Shown here piece after piece: positions 15,323 to 23,611 of a stretch of 58,433 nucleotides of DNA; position 1 is the first letter of the stretch, and each line of letters begins with the position of its first letter. The notes beneath the pieces are model-generated. The model made no database searches, was not told the origin of the DNA, and saw only the letters and a list, made by a program, of their open reading frames with translations. Location of the stretch: contig NZ_MWLO01000112.1 in assembly GCF_002198735.1 (NCBI RefSeq), forward strand, positions 14,611 to 73,043, in the 5' to 3' direction. A program made the position numbers and the translations under genes. Origin of the DNA: Ideonella sp. A 288. Lineage in GTDB: Bacteria > Pseudomonadota > Gammaproteobacteria > Burkholderiales > Burkholderiaceae_C.

Positions 15323-16327
15323 ATGGGTGGCGCCCAGCGGCAGCCCCTGCCCGGCAGGCGCTGGCACCTGCAGCACGGGCCGATCGACCTGGTGATCGTC
15401 GCCGACGGCGATCCGGCTGCGGTGGCCGCGGCGCACGAGGCGGCGTGGCAGCGGTTTCAGGGCGTGCTCGCCGAACTGGTGGCCGAGTTGCCGCTGCTGC
15501 GGCAGTCGGTGGCGGTGGCGTCGGCCTGCCCACTGCGCGGCCCGGTGGCCCGGCGCATGTGGGCGGCCTGCGCGCCCTACGCGACGCACTTCATCACGCC
15601 GATGGCGGCGGTGGCGGGCTCCGTGGCCCAGGAACTGATCGCCTGCTACCACCGCGACGGCATCCAGCGGGCGGCGGTCAACAACGGCGGCGACATCGCG
15701 CTGCACCTGGCGCCCGGCGCGTCGTTCCGCATCGGCATGGTGGCCGATATCGCCTCTGGCATTGGCGCACGCACCACGCCGGGGCCGATGCCGCTGGATG
15801 GCCACCTGACGGTGCAGGCCGGCGACCCGGTGCGAGGCGTGGCCACCAGTGGCTGGCGCGGCCGCAGCCTGTCGCGCGGCATCGCCGACAGCGTCACCGT
15901 GCTGGCCGCCACCGCGGCCATGGCCGATGCCGCGGCCACGATGATCGCCAACGCGGTGGATGTGGACGACCCGCGCATCGTGCGCCGTCCGGCGGGCGAG
16001 GTGCGCGACGACAGCGACCTGGGCGAGCGGCTGGTGACGGTGGACGTGCCGACCCTGTCGTCCGACGCGGTGCGCCGCGCGTTGCAGGCCGGTGCCGATG
16101 TCGCACGGCAGTTCCAGGCGCGCGGCTGGATCGTCGCCGCGGCCTTGCACTGCCAGGGGCAGCACCGGCGCGTGGGCGACGCGGCGTCAGGCGTCCTGGC
16201 CCCATCATTGCTACCGTCGGTCGATGGGCTTCCTCGCGGCCCGGGCCCGATCGGCAGAACCACCCGACCCAGCATGACGACACTCGCCCGACGACCCGGC
16301 ACCTCCCACGAGAGCACCACGACATGA
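15323..16327 (+). CDS. UPF0280 family protein (ApbE-like fold), unknown function
   Basis: A protein of 334 residues in the UPF0280 family, which is related in fold to ApbE-type flavin transferases. The segment NNGGDIALHL resembles the conserved GGDI region of ApbE, and IASGIGARTTPG is also family-typical. I chose the ATG at 15323 because the family usually starts just before RRWHLQHGPIDL; a TTG at 15308 would overlap the hnr stop. The last 45 or so residues, after GQHRRVGDA, are low-complexity and look like translation through what would otherwise be a spacer. The stop overlaps the next ATG (ATGA). Its neighbour Hnr is a predicted flavoprotein, so a role in flavin attachment or cofactor handling is a reasonable hypothesis, not a demonstrated function. 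Confidence 0.8.
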   Translation: MGGAQRQPLPGRRWHLQHGPIDLVIVADGDPAAVAAAHEAAWQRFQGVLAELVAELPLLRQSVAVASACPLRGPVARRMWAACAPYATHFITPMAAVAGSVAQELIACYHRDGIQRAAVNNGGDIALHLAPGASFRIGMVADIASGIGARTTPGPMPLDGHLTVQAGDPVRGVATSGWRGRSLSRGIADSVTVLAATAAMADAAATMIANAVDVDDPRIVRRPAGEVRDDSDLGERLVTVDVPTLSSDAVRRALQAGADVARQFQARGWIVAAALHCQGQHRRVGDAASGVLAPSLLPSVDGLPRGPGPIGRTTRPSMTTLARRPGTSHESTTT

Positions 16328-16974
16328 GCGACCCTGGCCTGATCGACATCCGCCGCATCGTCACCTGCGTGGAAGACATCGTCCACGAGGGCGGCCCGCG
16401 CGCGGCCGTGCCGTTGCGGCGCGGCGCCATCGCGGTGGTGCTGACCAACCCCTACGCCGGCCGCTACGAGCCCGACATCCTGCCGATGATGGACGCGCTG
16501 CAGCCGGTGGGCATCGACATGGCGCACCGCCTGCGCGCCGCGATGGACGTGCCGGTGGAGCGCATCCAGGGCTACGGCAAGGGCGCCATCATCGGCTCGG
16601 CCGGCGAACTGGAGCACGGCGCCCTGTGGCACGTGCCCGGCGGCTATGCGATGCGCGAACTGCTGGGCTGGAAGGGCGATGCCGCCGCCTACAAGCGTGG
16701 CGATGCGTCCAGTGGCCAGGCCGGCAACGCGCTGGCCATCGTGCCCAGCACCAAGAAGGTCGGCCCGCCGGGCGCCACGCTCGACGTGCCGCTCACCCAC
16801 ATCAACGCCAGCTACGTGCGCAGCCATTTCGACGCGATGGAAGTGCGCGTGGCGGGCTCGCCGCGGCCCGACGAGATCGTCTACATCCTGGCGATGAGCA
16901 CCGGCCCGCGGGTGCACGCCCGCGTGGGCGGACTGGCCGCCGAGGCCATCGCCAAGTGGGACGGCCAGCGCTGA
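16324..16974 (+). CDS. DUF1185 ('amino acid synthesis') family protein, first paralogue
   Basis: A protein of 216 residues from the family labelled 'amino acid synthesis' (DUF1185), for which I know no proven reaction. Conserved segments are NPYAGRYEPDI, GYGKGAIIG, GELEHG, VPSTKK and VRSHFDAMEVRV. The charged residues in them (Arg, Lys, Glu, His, Asp) could form an active site. The start ATG overlaps the stop of the UPF0280 gene, indicating coupled translation. A second, clearly homologous copy follows after 21 bases. Lying between hnr and a transporter, the pair is a candidate for the ring-opening or deamination steps that must follow Hnr, but nothing in the sequence proves this. Confidence 0.87.
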   Translation: MSDPGLIDIRRIVTCVEDIVHEGGPRAAVPLRRGAIAVVLTNPYAGRYEPDILPMMDALQPVGIDMAHRLRAAMDVPVERIQGYGKGAIIGSAGELEHGALWHVPGGYAMRELLGWKGDAAAYKRGDASSGQAGNALAIVPSTKKVGPPGATLDVPLTHINASYVRSHFDAMEVRVAGSPRPDEIVYILAMSTGPRVHARVGGLAAEAIAKWDGQR

Positions 16975-16995
16975 TCCCCTCCGGAGAACCATCCC

Positions 16996-17580
16996 ATGCC
17001 CGCACAGATCCGCAAGCTCATCGTCCAGGTGGACGAGACCCACCGCGAGATGGGCCGCCCCGTGCAGCCGCCCACGCGCCGGGCTCTGGCCATGGCGGTC
17101 ATCCGCAACCCCTTTGCCGGCCGCTACGTCGAGGACCTGGGCGAACTCATCGCCATCGGCGAAGAGCTGGGCGCGCTGCTCGGCGCGAAGTGCGTGCAGG
17201 CGCTGGGCATCGAGCCCGCGCAGGCGCAGAGCTACGGCAAGGCCGCCATCGTTGGCGAGGCGGGCGAGATCGAACACGCCGCCGCGTTGCTGCACCCCAA
17301 GCTCGGCGCGCCACTGCGCAAGGCGGTCGAGAAGGGTGCGGCGCTGGTGCCGTCGGCCAAGAAGCAGGGCGGTGTCGGCACCGCCGTCGACGTGCCGCTG
17401 GGCCACAAGGACGCCGCCTTCGTGCGCAGCCACTTCGACGCGATGGAGGCGCGCGTGTCGGATGCGCCGCGCGCCGACGAGATCGTCGTCGCCGTGGTCG
17501 TCACCGACAGCGGCCGGCCGCTGGCCCGCATCGGCGGCCTGCAGGCGCATGAGGTCGTCGGCCAGGACGGCCTGCGCTGA
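16996..17580 (+). CDS. DUF1185 ('amino acid synthesis') family protein, second paralogue
   Basis: A protein of 194 residues homologous to the preceding gene. It shares NPFAGRYVEDL, SYGKAAIVG, GEIEHA, VPSAKK and VRSHFDAMEARV. It lacks the 20 or so residues that the first copy carries after the GELEH segment (around GYAMRELLGW). A ribosome binding site (CCGGAG) precedes the ATG. Tandem paralogues that keep the same polar residues may form a hetero-oligomer or catalyse successive steps. The function is unknown, and the spacer to the next gene is 80 bases. Confidence 0.87.
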   Translation: MPAQIRKLIVQVDETHREMGRPVQPPTRRALAMAVIRNPFAGRYVEDLGELIAIGEELGALLGAKCVQALGIEPAQAQSYGKAAIVGEAGEIEHAAALLHPKLGAPLRKAVEKGAALVPSAKKQGGVGTAVDVPLGHKDAAFVRSHFDAMEARVSDAPRADEIVVAVVVTDSGRPLARIGGLQAHEVVGQDGLR

Positions 17581-17660
17581 TGGCCTGCGTTCGGCGCCTC
17601 CACACCGGTTATCGTTTCCCCTTCGGCTCTTTCACCATCCCCCACGAGGACACCCCCACC

Positions 17661-18863
17661 ATGTTCCGTCGCACCCTGATTTCGGCCGCCGCGATGTCCG
17701 CGGCCCTGCTGTCGATCGCTCCGGCCCAGGCCCAGGACGTGATCAAGATCGGCGAGGTCAACAGCTACAAGGTGCAGCCGGCCTTCCTCGAGCCCTACAA
17801 GAAGGGCATGGAACTGGCCGTCGAGGAGATCAACGCCGCCGGCGGCGTCAACGGCAAGAAGCTGCAGCTGATCACCCGCGACGACAATGGCAACCCGGGC
17901 GACGCGGTGCGCGCCGCCGAAGAGCTGGTGTCGCGCGAGCGGGTCGATGTGCTCACCGGCGCCTTCCTGTCGAACATCGGCCTGGCGCTCACCGACTTCG
18001 CCAAGCAGAAGAAGTTCTTCTACCTGGCCTCCGAGCCGCTCACCGACAAGATCGTCTGGGGCAGCGGCAACCGCTACACCTTCCGCCTGCGGCCGTCCAC
18101 CTACATGCAGTCGGCGATGCTGGTGCCCGAGGCCGTCAAGCTCAAGAAGAAGCGCTGGGCCGTCATCTACCCCAACTACGAGTACGGCCAGTCGGCCGTG
18201 GCCACCTTCAAGCAGTTGCTGAAGGCCGCGCAGCCGGATGTCGAGTTCGTCGGCGAGCAGGCGCCGCCGCTGGGCAAGCTGGATGCCGGCAGCGCGGTGC
18301 AGGCGCTGGCCGACGCCAAGCCCGACGCAATCTTCAACGTGCTGTTCGGTGCCGACCTGGCCAAGTTCGTGCGCGAGGGCAACACCCGCGGCCTGTTCCA
18401 GGGCCGCGAGGTGGTGAGCATGCTCACCGGCGAGCCCGAGTACCTCGATCCGCTGAAGGACGAAACCCCCAACGGCTGGATCGTCACCGGCTACCCCTGG
18501 TACGGCATCCAGACGCCCGAGCACAAGGCCTTCTTCCTGGCCTACCACCGCAAGTACAACGACTACCCGCGCCTGGGCTCGGTGGTGGGCTACAGCGCCA
18601 TCCATTCGCTGGCCGCGGGCATCAAGAAGGCCAAGAGCACCGACACCGAGAAGCTCATCACCGCCTTCCGCGGGCTGGAACTGATGACGCCCTTCGGCAA
18701 GGCCGTCTATCGCGCGCAGGACCACCAGTCGACCATGGGCGCCTACGTCGGCAAGACGCTCAACGACAAGGGCAAGGGCACGATGGTCGACTACCGCTAT
18801 CTCGACGGCGCCAAGTTCCAGCCCACGGACGAGGAAGTGAAGAAGCTGCGCCCCGCGCAATGA
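17661..18863 (+). CDS. Periplasmic substrate-binding protein of a branched-chain-amino-acid-type ABC transporter
   Basis: A protein of 400 residues in the LivK-like (Peripla_BP_6) family. It starts with a cleavable signal peptide ending near APAQAQ-D, followed by the typical IKIGEVNSYKVQPAFLEPY opening and GGVNGKKLQLI. It captures a substrate in the periplasm for the permease and ATPases encoded directly downstream. Members of this family carry amino acids, amides, aromatic acids and other small carboxylates. In this operon the substrate may be nicotinate, 6-hydroxynicotinate or a related acid (inference). An 80-base spacer upstream and a 98-base spacer with hairpins downstream could set its expression level apart from its neighbours. 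Confidence 0.93.
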   Translation: MFRRTLISAAAMSAALLSIAPAQAQDVIKIGEVNSYKVQPAFLEPYKKGMELAVEEINAAGGVNGKKLQLITRDDNGNPGDAVRAAEELVSRERVDVLTGAFLSNIGLALTDFAKQKKFFYLASEPLTDKIVWGSGNRYTFRLRPSTYMQSAMLVPEAVKLKKKRWAVIYPNYEYGQSAVATFKQLLKAAQPDVEFVGEQAPPLGKLDAGSAVQALADAKPDAIFNVLFGADLAKFVREGNTRGLFQGREVVSMLTGEPEYLDPLKDETPNGWIVTGYPWYGIQTPEHKAFFLAYHRKYNDYPRLGSVVGYSAIHSLAAGIKKAKSTDTEKLITAFRGLELMTPFGKAVYRAQDHQSTMGAYVGKTLNDKGKGTMVDYRYLDGAKFQPTDEEVKKLRPAQ

Positions 18864-18873
18864 CGACCCCCAA

Positions 18874-18926
18874 GACGCCTTCGGCGTCGCCCCCCCGAGG
18901 GGGAGCCCGGCCGCCTTGGGGCGGCC
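18874..18926. repeat. GC-rich intergenic palindromic element, copy 1
   Basis: Three stem-loops follow one another: GACGCC-TTC-GGCGTC (18874-18888), a C-run/G-run hairpin around CGA (18891-18903) and GGCCGCC-TTGG-GGCGGCC (18909-18926). The same arrangement recurs near 38724 and 45662. Its position between the binding-protein gene and the permease gene may dampen downstream expression or stabilise the upstream message. Confidence 0.7.
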
Positions 18927-18961
18927 CGGCGCCGGCCGGTATCTCCTTCGACTGACGCTCG

Positions 18962-20854
18962 ATGACGCTTTCCGCCTTCGCCGTGCAACTGCTCAACGGG
19001 CTGGCCGGGGCGTCGTCGCTGTTCCTGGTGGCGGCGGGGCTGTCGCTCATCTTCGGCGTCACGCGCATCGTCAACTTCGCGCACGGCTCGTTCTTCATGC
19101 TGGGCGTGTACATCGCCTATGCGCTGGTCGAACGCTTCGGCGCCGGGCTGGGCTTCTGGCCGGCACTGCTGCTGGCGGCGGTGGCGGTGGGCGCCATCGC
19201 GGCGGTGGTGGAGGTGGTGCTGCTGCGCCGCATCTACCGCGCGCCCGAGCTGTTCCAGCTGCTGGCCACCTTTGCGCTGGTGCTGGTGATCAAGGACGCG
19301 GCGCTGTGGCTGTGGGGTGCCGAAGACCTGCTGGGGCCGCGGGCCCCGGGCCTGTCGGGCTCCATCGACATACTGGGCCGCCGCTTCCCCACCTACGACC
19401 TGCTGCTGATCGTCGTCGGCCCGGTGGTGCTGGGCGCGCTGTGGCTGCTGCTCACCCGCACCCGCTGGGGCACGCTGGTGCGCGCCGCCACGCAAGACCG
19501 CGAGATGGTCGGTGCGCTCGGCGTCAACCAGGCCTGGCTCTTCACCAGCGTGTTCGCGCTGGGCGGCGCGCTGGCCGGTCTGGGCGGCGCGCTGCAACTG
19601 CCGCGCGAGCCGGCCTCGCTGGCGCTCGACTTGCTCACCATCGGCGACGCCTTCGTCGTGGTGGTGGTCGGTGGCATGGGCTCGATCCCCGGCGCCTTCG
19701 TCGCCGCGCTGCTGATCGCCGAGATCAAGGCGATCTGCGTGGGCATCGGCACGGTGAACTGGTTCGGCGTCGACTTCGCGTTCTCCAAGCTCACGCTGGT
19801 GGTCGAGTTTTTGGTGATGGCCGTGGTGCTGATCGTGCGGCCCTGGGGCCTGATGGGCAAGCCGCAGGCGGCCAGCCGCAATGCCGCGGCCACCGAGCCG
19901 CCGCTGCGCTCGGCCAGTCGGCCGCTGCTGATGGTGGCGGGGGTGTTCGGCGTGGCGCTGCTGGCGTTGCCCTTTGCCACGGCCAACAGCCCCTATGTCA
20001 CGGTGCTGGCGATCGACCTGCTCACCGCCGCGTTGTTCGCGACCAGCCTGCACTTCATCATGGGGCCGGCGGGCATGCACTCGTTCGGCCATGCGGCCTA
20101 CTTCGGCCTGGGCGCGTATGCCGCGGCGCTGCTGATGCTGAAGGGCGGCTGGCCGATGGAGGCCGCGCTGGTGGCCGCGCCGCTGATCGCCGGGCTGGGC
20201 GCGCTGGTGTTCGGCTGGTTCAGCGTGCGGCTGTCGGGCGTGTACCTGGCAATGCTCACGCTGGCCTTCGCGCAGATCGTCTGGTCGGTGGCCTTCCAGT
20301 GGGACGATTTCACCGGCGGCAGCAACGGCCTCACCGGCGTCTGGCCGGCCGAGTGGCTGAGCGACAAGCGCGCCTACTACTTCGCCACGCTGCTGCTGGT
20401 GGTGGGCGGCGTGCTGGCGCTGCGGCGCATCCTGTTCTCGCCCTTCGGCTTCGCGATGCGTGCCGGGCGCGATTCGCCGCTGCGCGCCGACGCCATCGGC
20501 ATCGACGTGCCGCGCATCCAGTGGGCGGCCTTCGTCATCGCGGCGGTGTTCGCCGGCCTGGCCGGCGCGCTGTACGCCTTCAGCAAGGGCAGCATCTCGC
20601 CCGACAGCATGGCGGTGGGCAAGTCGGTGGACGGCCTGGTGATGGTGCTGCTGGGCGGGCTGCAGACGCTCAGCGGCCCGGTGGCCGGCGCCGTCACGTT
20701 CACCTGGCTGCAGGACAGCGTGGCCCGCTCCACCGACTACTGGCGCGCCATGCTCGGCGGCATCATCCTGCTGCTGGTGCTGGCCTTCCCGATGGGCATC
20801 GCCGGCTTCGTCGGCCAGTGGTTCGAGCGGCGCACGCGGGGGCTGCCGTCATGA
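18962..20854 (+). CDS. Fused LivH-LivM ABC transporter permease
   Basis: A 630-residue membrane protein made of two permeases in one chain. Residues 1-290 resemble LivH (opening with LLNGLAGASSLFLVAAGLSL and containing IVNFAHGSFFMLG). Residues 320-630 resemble LivM (LHFIMGPAGMHSFGHAAYFG, GRDSPLRADAIGID). Each half has multiple hydrophobic segments. In the classical system these are two genes; the fusion fixes a 1:1 ratio and is found in several proteobacterial paralogues. The stop overlaps the ATG of the first ATPase gene. It forms the membrane channel for the substrate delivered by the upstream binding protein. Confidence 0.93.
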   Translation: MTLSAFAVQLLNGLAGASSLFLVAAGLSLIFGVTRIVNFAHGSFFMLGVYIAYALVERFGAGLGFWPALLLAAVAVGAIAAVVEVVLLRRIYRAPELFQLLATFALVLVIKDAALWLWGAEDLLGPRAPGLSGSIDILGRRFPTYDLLLIVVGPVVLGALWLLLTRTRWGTLVRAATQDREMVGALGVNQAWLFTSVFALGGALAGLGGALQLPREPASLALDLLTIGDAFVVVVVGGMGSIPGAFVAALLIAEIKAICVGIGTVNWFGVDFAFSKLTLVVEFLVMAVVLIVRPWGLMGKPQAASRNAAATEPPLRSASRPLLMVAGVFGVALLALPFATANSPYVTVLAIDLLTAALFATSLHFIMGPAGMHSFGHAAYFGLGAYAAALLMLKGGWPMEAALVAAPLIAGLGALVFGWFSVRLSGVYLAMLTLAFAQIVWSVAFQWDDFTGGSNGLTGVWPAEWLSDKRAYYFATLLLVVGGVLALRRILFSPFGFAMRAGRDSPLRADAIGIDVPRIQWAAFVIAAVFAGLAGALYAFSKGSISPDSMAVGKSVDGLVMVLLGGLQTLSGPVAGAVTFTWLQDSVARSTDYWRAMLGGIILLLVLAFPMGIAGFVGQWFERRTRGLPS

Positions 20855-21618
20855 GCTTGTTGACTGTGCAGGGCCTGGGCAAGTCCTTCGGCGGCAACCG
20901 CGCCGTCGACGGCATCGGCTTCTCGGTGGCCAAGGGCGAGCTGCTGGCGCTGATCGGCCCCAACGGCGCCGGCAAGTCCACCACCTTCAACATGGTCAAC
21001 GGCCAGTTGCGGCCCGATGCCGGCTCGATCCTGCTCGAAGGCCAGGAACTCATCGGCCTGAAGCCGCGCGAGATCTGGAAGCGCGGCGTGGGCCGCACCT
21101 TCCAGATCGCAGAGACCTTCTCGTCGCTCACCGTGGTCGAGAACGTGCAGATGGCGCTGCTGTCGGCCGACGCGAAGCTGTTCTCGCTGTGGCGCCGCGC
21201 CGCCGACCACCGCCGCGACGAGGCCATGGCGCTGCTGTCGCAGGTGGGCATGGCCGCGCAGGCCGAGCGGCCCTGCAGCGTGCTGGCCTATGGCGACGTC
21301 AAGCGGGTGGAGCTGGCCATCGCGATGGCCAACGGCCCGAAGCTGCTGCTGATGGACGAGCCCACCGCCGGCATGGCCCCGAAGGAGCGCAACGAGCTGA
21401 TGTCGCTGACCAAGCGCCTGGTCGTCGACCGCGGCCTGGCGGTGCTGTTCACCGAGCACAGCATGGACGTGGTCTTCGCCCACGCCGACCGCCTGATCGT
21501 GCTGGCCCGCGGCCGCCTGATCGCCGAGGGCACGGCGTCTGAAATACGCGACCACCCCAAGGTGCAGGAGGTCTACTTCGGCAGCGGCAAGACCTTCGAG
21601 AAGAAGGTGCCTGCGTGA
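20851..21618 (+). CDS. ABC transporter ATP-binding protein, LivG type
   Basis: A 255-residue ATPase with Walker A GPNGAGKST and Walker B LLLMDEPTAGMAP, where the AGM(A/S)P extension is typical of LivG. The switch histidine lies in LFTEHSMDVV. The usual LSGGQ signature is replaced by VLAYGDVKR, a common variant in LivG-type proteins (LSYGEQR). The ATG overlaps the permease stop, and its own stop overlaps the GTG of the next gene, so translation is coupled. It powers import together with the LivF-type partner. Confidence 0.93.
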   Translation: MSLLTVQGLGKSFGGNRAVDGIGFSVAKGELLALIGPNGAGKSTTFNMVNGQLRPDAGSILLEGQELIGLKPREIWKRGVGRTFQIAETFSSLTVVENVQMALLSADAKLFSLWRRAADHRRDEAMALLSQVGMAAQAERPCSVLAYGDVKRVELAIAMANGPKLLLMDEPTAGMAPKERNELMSLTKRLVVDRGLAVLFTEHSMDVVFAHADRLIVLARGRLIAEGTASEIRDHPKVQEVYFGSGKTFEKKVPA

Positions 21619-22346
21619 CCGGCAGTCTATTGCTCGAAGTGGACGGCCTGTGCGCCTGGTACGGCGCCGCGCAGATCCTGTTCGACGTGGGCCTGCAGGT
21701 GAAGCGCGGCGAGGTGGTGGCGCTGATGGGCCGCAACGGCGCCGGCAAGAGCACCACGCTGAAGGCGCTGATGGGTCTGATCGACCGCCGCCGCGGCGGC
21801 GTGCGCTTCATGGGGCAGGACATCGCGCGCCGCGCGCCCTACGAGATCGCGCGGCTGGGTCTGGGCTTCGTGCCGGAAGACCGGCGCATCTTCAGCGACC
21901 TCACGGTCACCGAGAACCTCGACGTCGGCCGCCAGCCGCCGCGCCGCTGGCCCGACGGCAGCGCCGCGCCGGTGTGGACGCCCGAGGCCTTGTTCAAGCT
22001 CTTCCCCAACCTGGGCGAGATGCCCGACCGGCCCGGTGGCCGCACCAGCGGCGGCGAGCAGCAGATGCTCACCGTGGCGCGCACGCTGATGGGCAACCCC
22101 TTCCTGGTGCTGCTGGACGAGCCCAGCGAGGGCGTGGCCCCGGTCATCGTCGAGCAGATGGCGCAGATGATCCTGGCGCTGAAAAGCCAGGGCGTGAGCA
22201 TCCTGCTGTCCGAGCAGAACATGCATTTCGCCGAACTGGTGTCCGACCGGGCCTACGTGCTCGAGAAGGGCCAGATCCGATACGAGGCCACCATGGCCGA
22301 GCTTGCCGCCAACGACGAGGTGCGGCGGGCGTATCTTTCCATGTGA
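21615..22346 (+). CDS. ABC transporter ATP-binding protein, LivF type
   Basis: A 243-residue ATPase starting at GTG 21615, inside the stop of the LivG-type gene. It has Walker A GRNGAGKST, signature TSGGEQQML (Thr in place of the usual Leu), Walker B FLVLLDEPSEGVAP and switch histidine region SEQNMHFAELV, in which the usual His appears to be Asn. The chain opens with LCAWYGAAQILFDV, as in LivF. It completes the transporter with the upstream binding protein, fused permease and LivG-type ATPase. The changes in signature and switch regions occur in other LivF proteins and do not by themselves imply inactivity. Confidence 0.93.
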   Translation: MTGSLLLEVDGLCAWYGAAQILFDVGLQVKRGEVVALMGRNGAGKSTTLKALMGLIDRRRGGVRFMGQDIARRAPYEIARLGLGFVPEDRRIFSDLTVTENLDVGRQPPRRWPDGSAAPVWTPEALFKLFPNLGEMPDRPGGRTSGGEQQMLTVARTLMGNPFLVLLDEPSEGVAPVIVEQMAQMILALKSQGVSILLSEQNMHFAELVSDRAYVLEKGQIRYEATMAELAANDEVRRAYLSM

Positions 22347-22387
22347 CCTCGTCGACCCTGCCCGTCAACCCCGCTGGAGTGAACACC

Positions 22388-23113
22388 ATGAACCCGACCC
22401 ACCGCCGTGCCTTCCTCCACACCCTGTCGCTGGCCGGACTGGCCGCGTCCGCGCCGCTGGCGGCCTTGGCCGCCGGCAAGGTCAAGCCCGGCGCCAACAG
22501 TGCGCTGATCGTCGTCGACGTGCAGAACTGCTTCGTCACCGGCGGCACGCTGCCGGTGAAGAACGGCGAAGAGGTGGTGCCGGTGATCAACAAGATCGCG
22601 GGGGCGTTCCAGAACATCGTGGTCACGCAAGATTGGCACACCGCCGGCCACGCCTCGTTCGCCAGCAGCTATGGCGGCAAGAAGCCCTTCGAGACCACCA
22701 CGCTGAAGTACGGCCAGCAGGTGCTGTGGCCCGACCACTGCGTGCAGGGCACCGACGACGCGGCGCTGCACAAGGATTTGAAGCTGCCCACCGCGCAGTT
22801 GATCATCCGCAAGGGCTACAACAAGGGCGTCGACAGCTACTCGGCCTTCCAGGAGGCCGACCGCAAGACGGTCACCGGCCTGGCCGGCTACCTGAAGGCG
22901 CGGGGCATCAAGACGCTCTACGTCACCGGCCTGGCCACCGACTTCTGCGTCGCCTGGACGGCGATGGACGCGCGTGCCGCCGGCTTCGAGGTCAGCGTGA
23001 TCGAGGACGCCTGCCGCGGCATCGACTTGAACGGCTCGCTCGCCGCCGCCTGGAAGCAGATGACGGCCAAGGGCGTCAAGCGCCTGCAGTCGGCCGACCT
23101 CGACCTCGCCTGA
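22388..23113 (+). CDS. Isochorismatase-like cysteine hydrolase, probable exported nicotinamidase
   Basis: A 241-residue hydrolase of the nicotinamidase type, which converts nicotinamide to nicotinate and ammonia. The catalytic triad is visible as Asp in IVVDVQNCF, Lys in IIRKGYNKG and Cys in TGLATDFCVAW. The metal-site region DWHTAGHASF has the Asp and two His of nicotinamidases. The N-terminus THRRAFLHTLSLAGLAA, ending ALAA, looks like a twin-arginine signal, so the enzyme should fold in the cytoplasm and act in the periplasm. That is unusual, since most nicotinamidases are cytoplasmic. In this operon it would supply nicotinate from external nicotinamide upstream of NicAB. A related amidase substrate cannot be excluded. 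Confidence 0.87.
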   Translation: MNPTHRRAFLHTLSLAGLAASAPLAALAAGKVKPGANSALIVVDVQNCFVTGGTLPVKNGEEVVPVINKIAGAFQNIVVTQDWHTAGHASFASSYGGKKPFETTTLKYGQQVLWPDHCVQGTDDAALHKDLKLPTAQLIIRKGYNKGVDSYSAFQEADRKTVTGLAGYLKARGIKTLYVTGLATDFCVAWTAMDARAAGFEVSVIEDACRGIDLNGSLAAAWKQMTAKGVKRLQSADLDLA

Positions 23114-23116
23114 CGC

Positions 23117-23611
23117 TTGGGCCGCACCGTGCGCCTGCACGTCAACGGCCAGGTTCACGACCTTGACGTGCCGGGCAGCGCACCGCTGCTGCAGGTGCTG
23201 CGCAACGACCTCGGCCTGAACGGGCCGAAGTACGGCTGCGGCCTGGGCGAGTGCGGCGCCTGCCTGGTGCTGCTGGACGGCGTGCCCGCACGGGCCTGCT
23301 GCATTCCGGTGGCGGGTGTGGACGGGCGCAAGGTGACCACGCTCGACGGCCTGGGCAGGCCCGGGCAGCCGCATCCGGTGCAGCAGGCCTTCATCGACTG
23401 CCAGGCGGCGCAGTGCGGTTACTGCCTGAACGGCATGGTGATGACCACTGTGGCACTGCTGCGCCGGCACCCCCAACCCACCGAGGCGCAGGCGCGCGCG
23501 GCGCTGTCGCACAACCTGTGCCGCTGCGGCACGCACCTCGAGATCCTGGCGGCGGTGCAGCGGGCGGCGCAGCTGTCGGCTGCGGTCCCCGCCAGCCCCG
23601 GCGTCCCATGA
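23117..23611 (+). CDS. nicA: Nicotinate dehydrogenase small subunit, 2Fe-2S protein
   Basis: A 164-residue two-cluster iron-sulfur subunit of the xanthine dehydrogenase family. The plant-ferredoxin-type cluster uses C41, C46, C49 and C61 (CGLGECGAC motif). The second cluster uses C100, C103, C135 and C137 (CGYC and CRC). It passes electrons from the molybdenum subunit to the cytochrome part of NicB during hydroxylation of nicotinate to 6-hydroxynicotinate. The start is uncertain: TTG at 23117, or GTG at 23129 (160 residues); neither has a good ribosome binding site. The stop overlaps the nicB ATG, indicating coupled translation. Confidence 0.9.
   Translation: MGRTVRLHVNGQVHDLDVPGSAPLLQVLRNDLGLNGPKYGCGLGECGACLVLLDGVPARACCIPVAGVDGRKVTTLDGLGRPGQPHPVQQAFIDCQAAQCGYCLNGMVMTTVALLRRHPQPTEAQARAALSHNLCRCGTHLEILAAVQRAAQLSAAVPASPGVP

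Noticed and set aside
17232-18860. A 542-codon minus-strand open frame
   Set aside because: Antisense to the second DUF1185 gene and the ABC binding-protein gene, both with strong family motifs.
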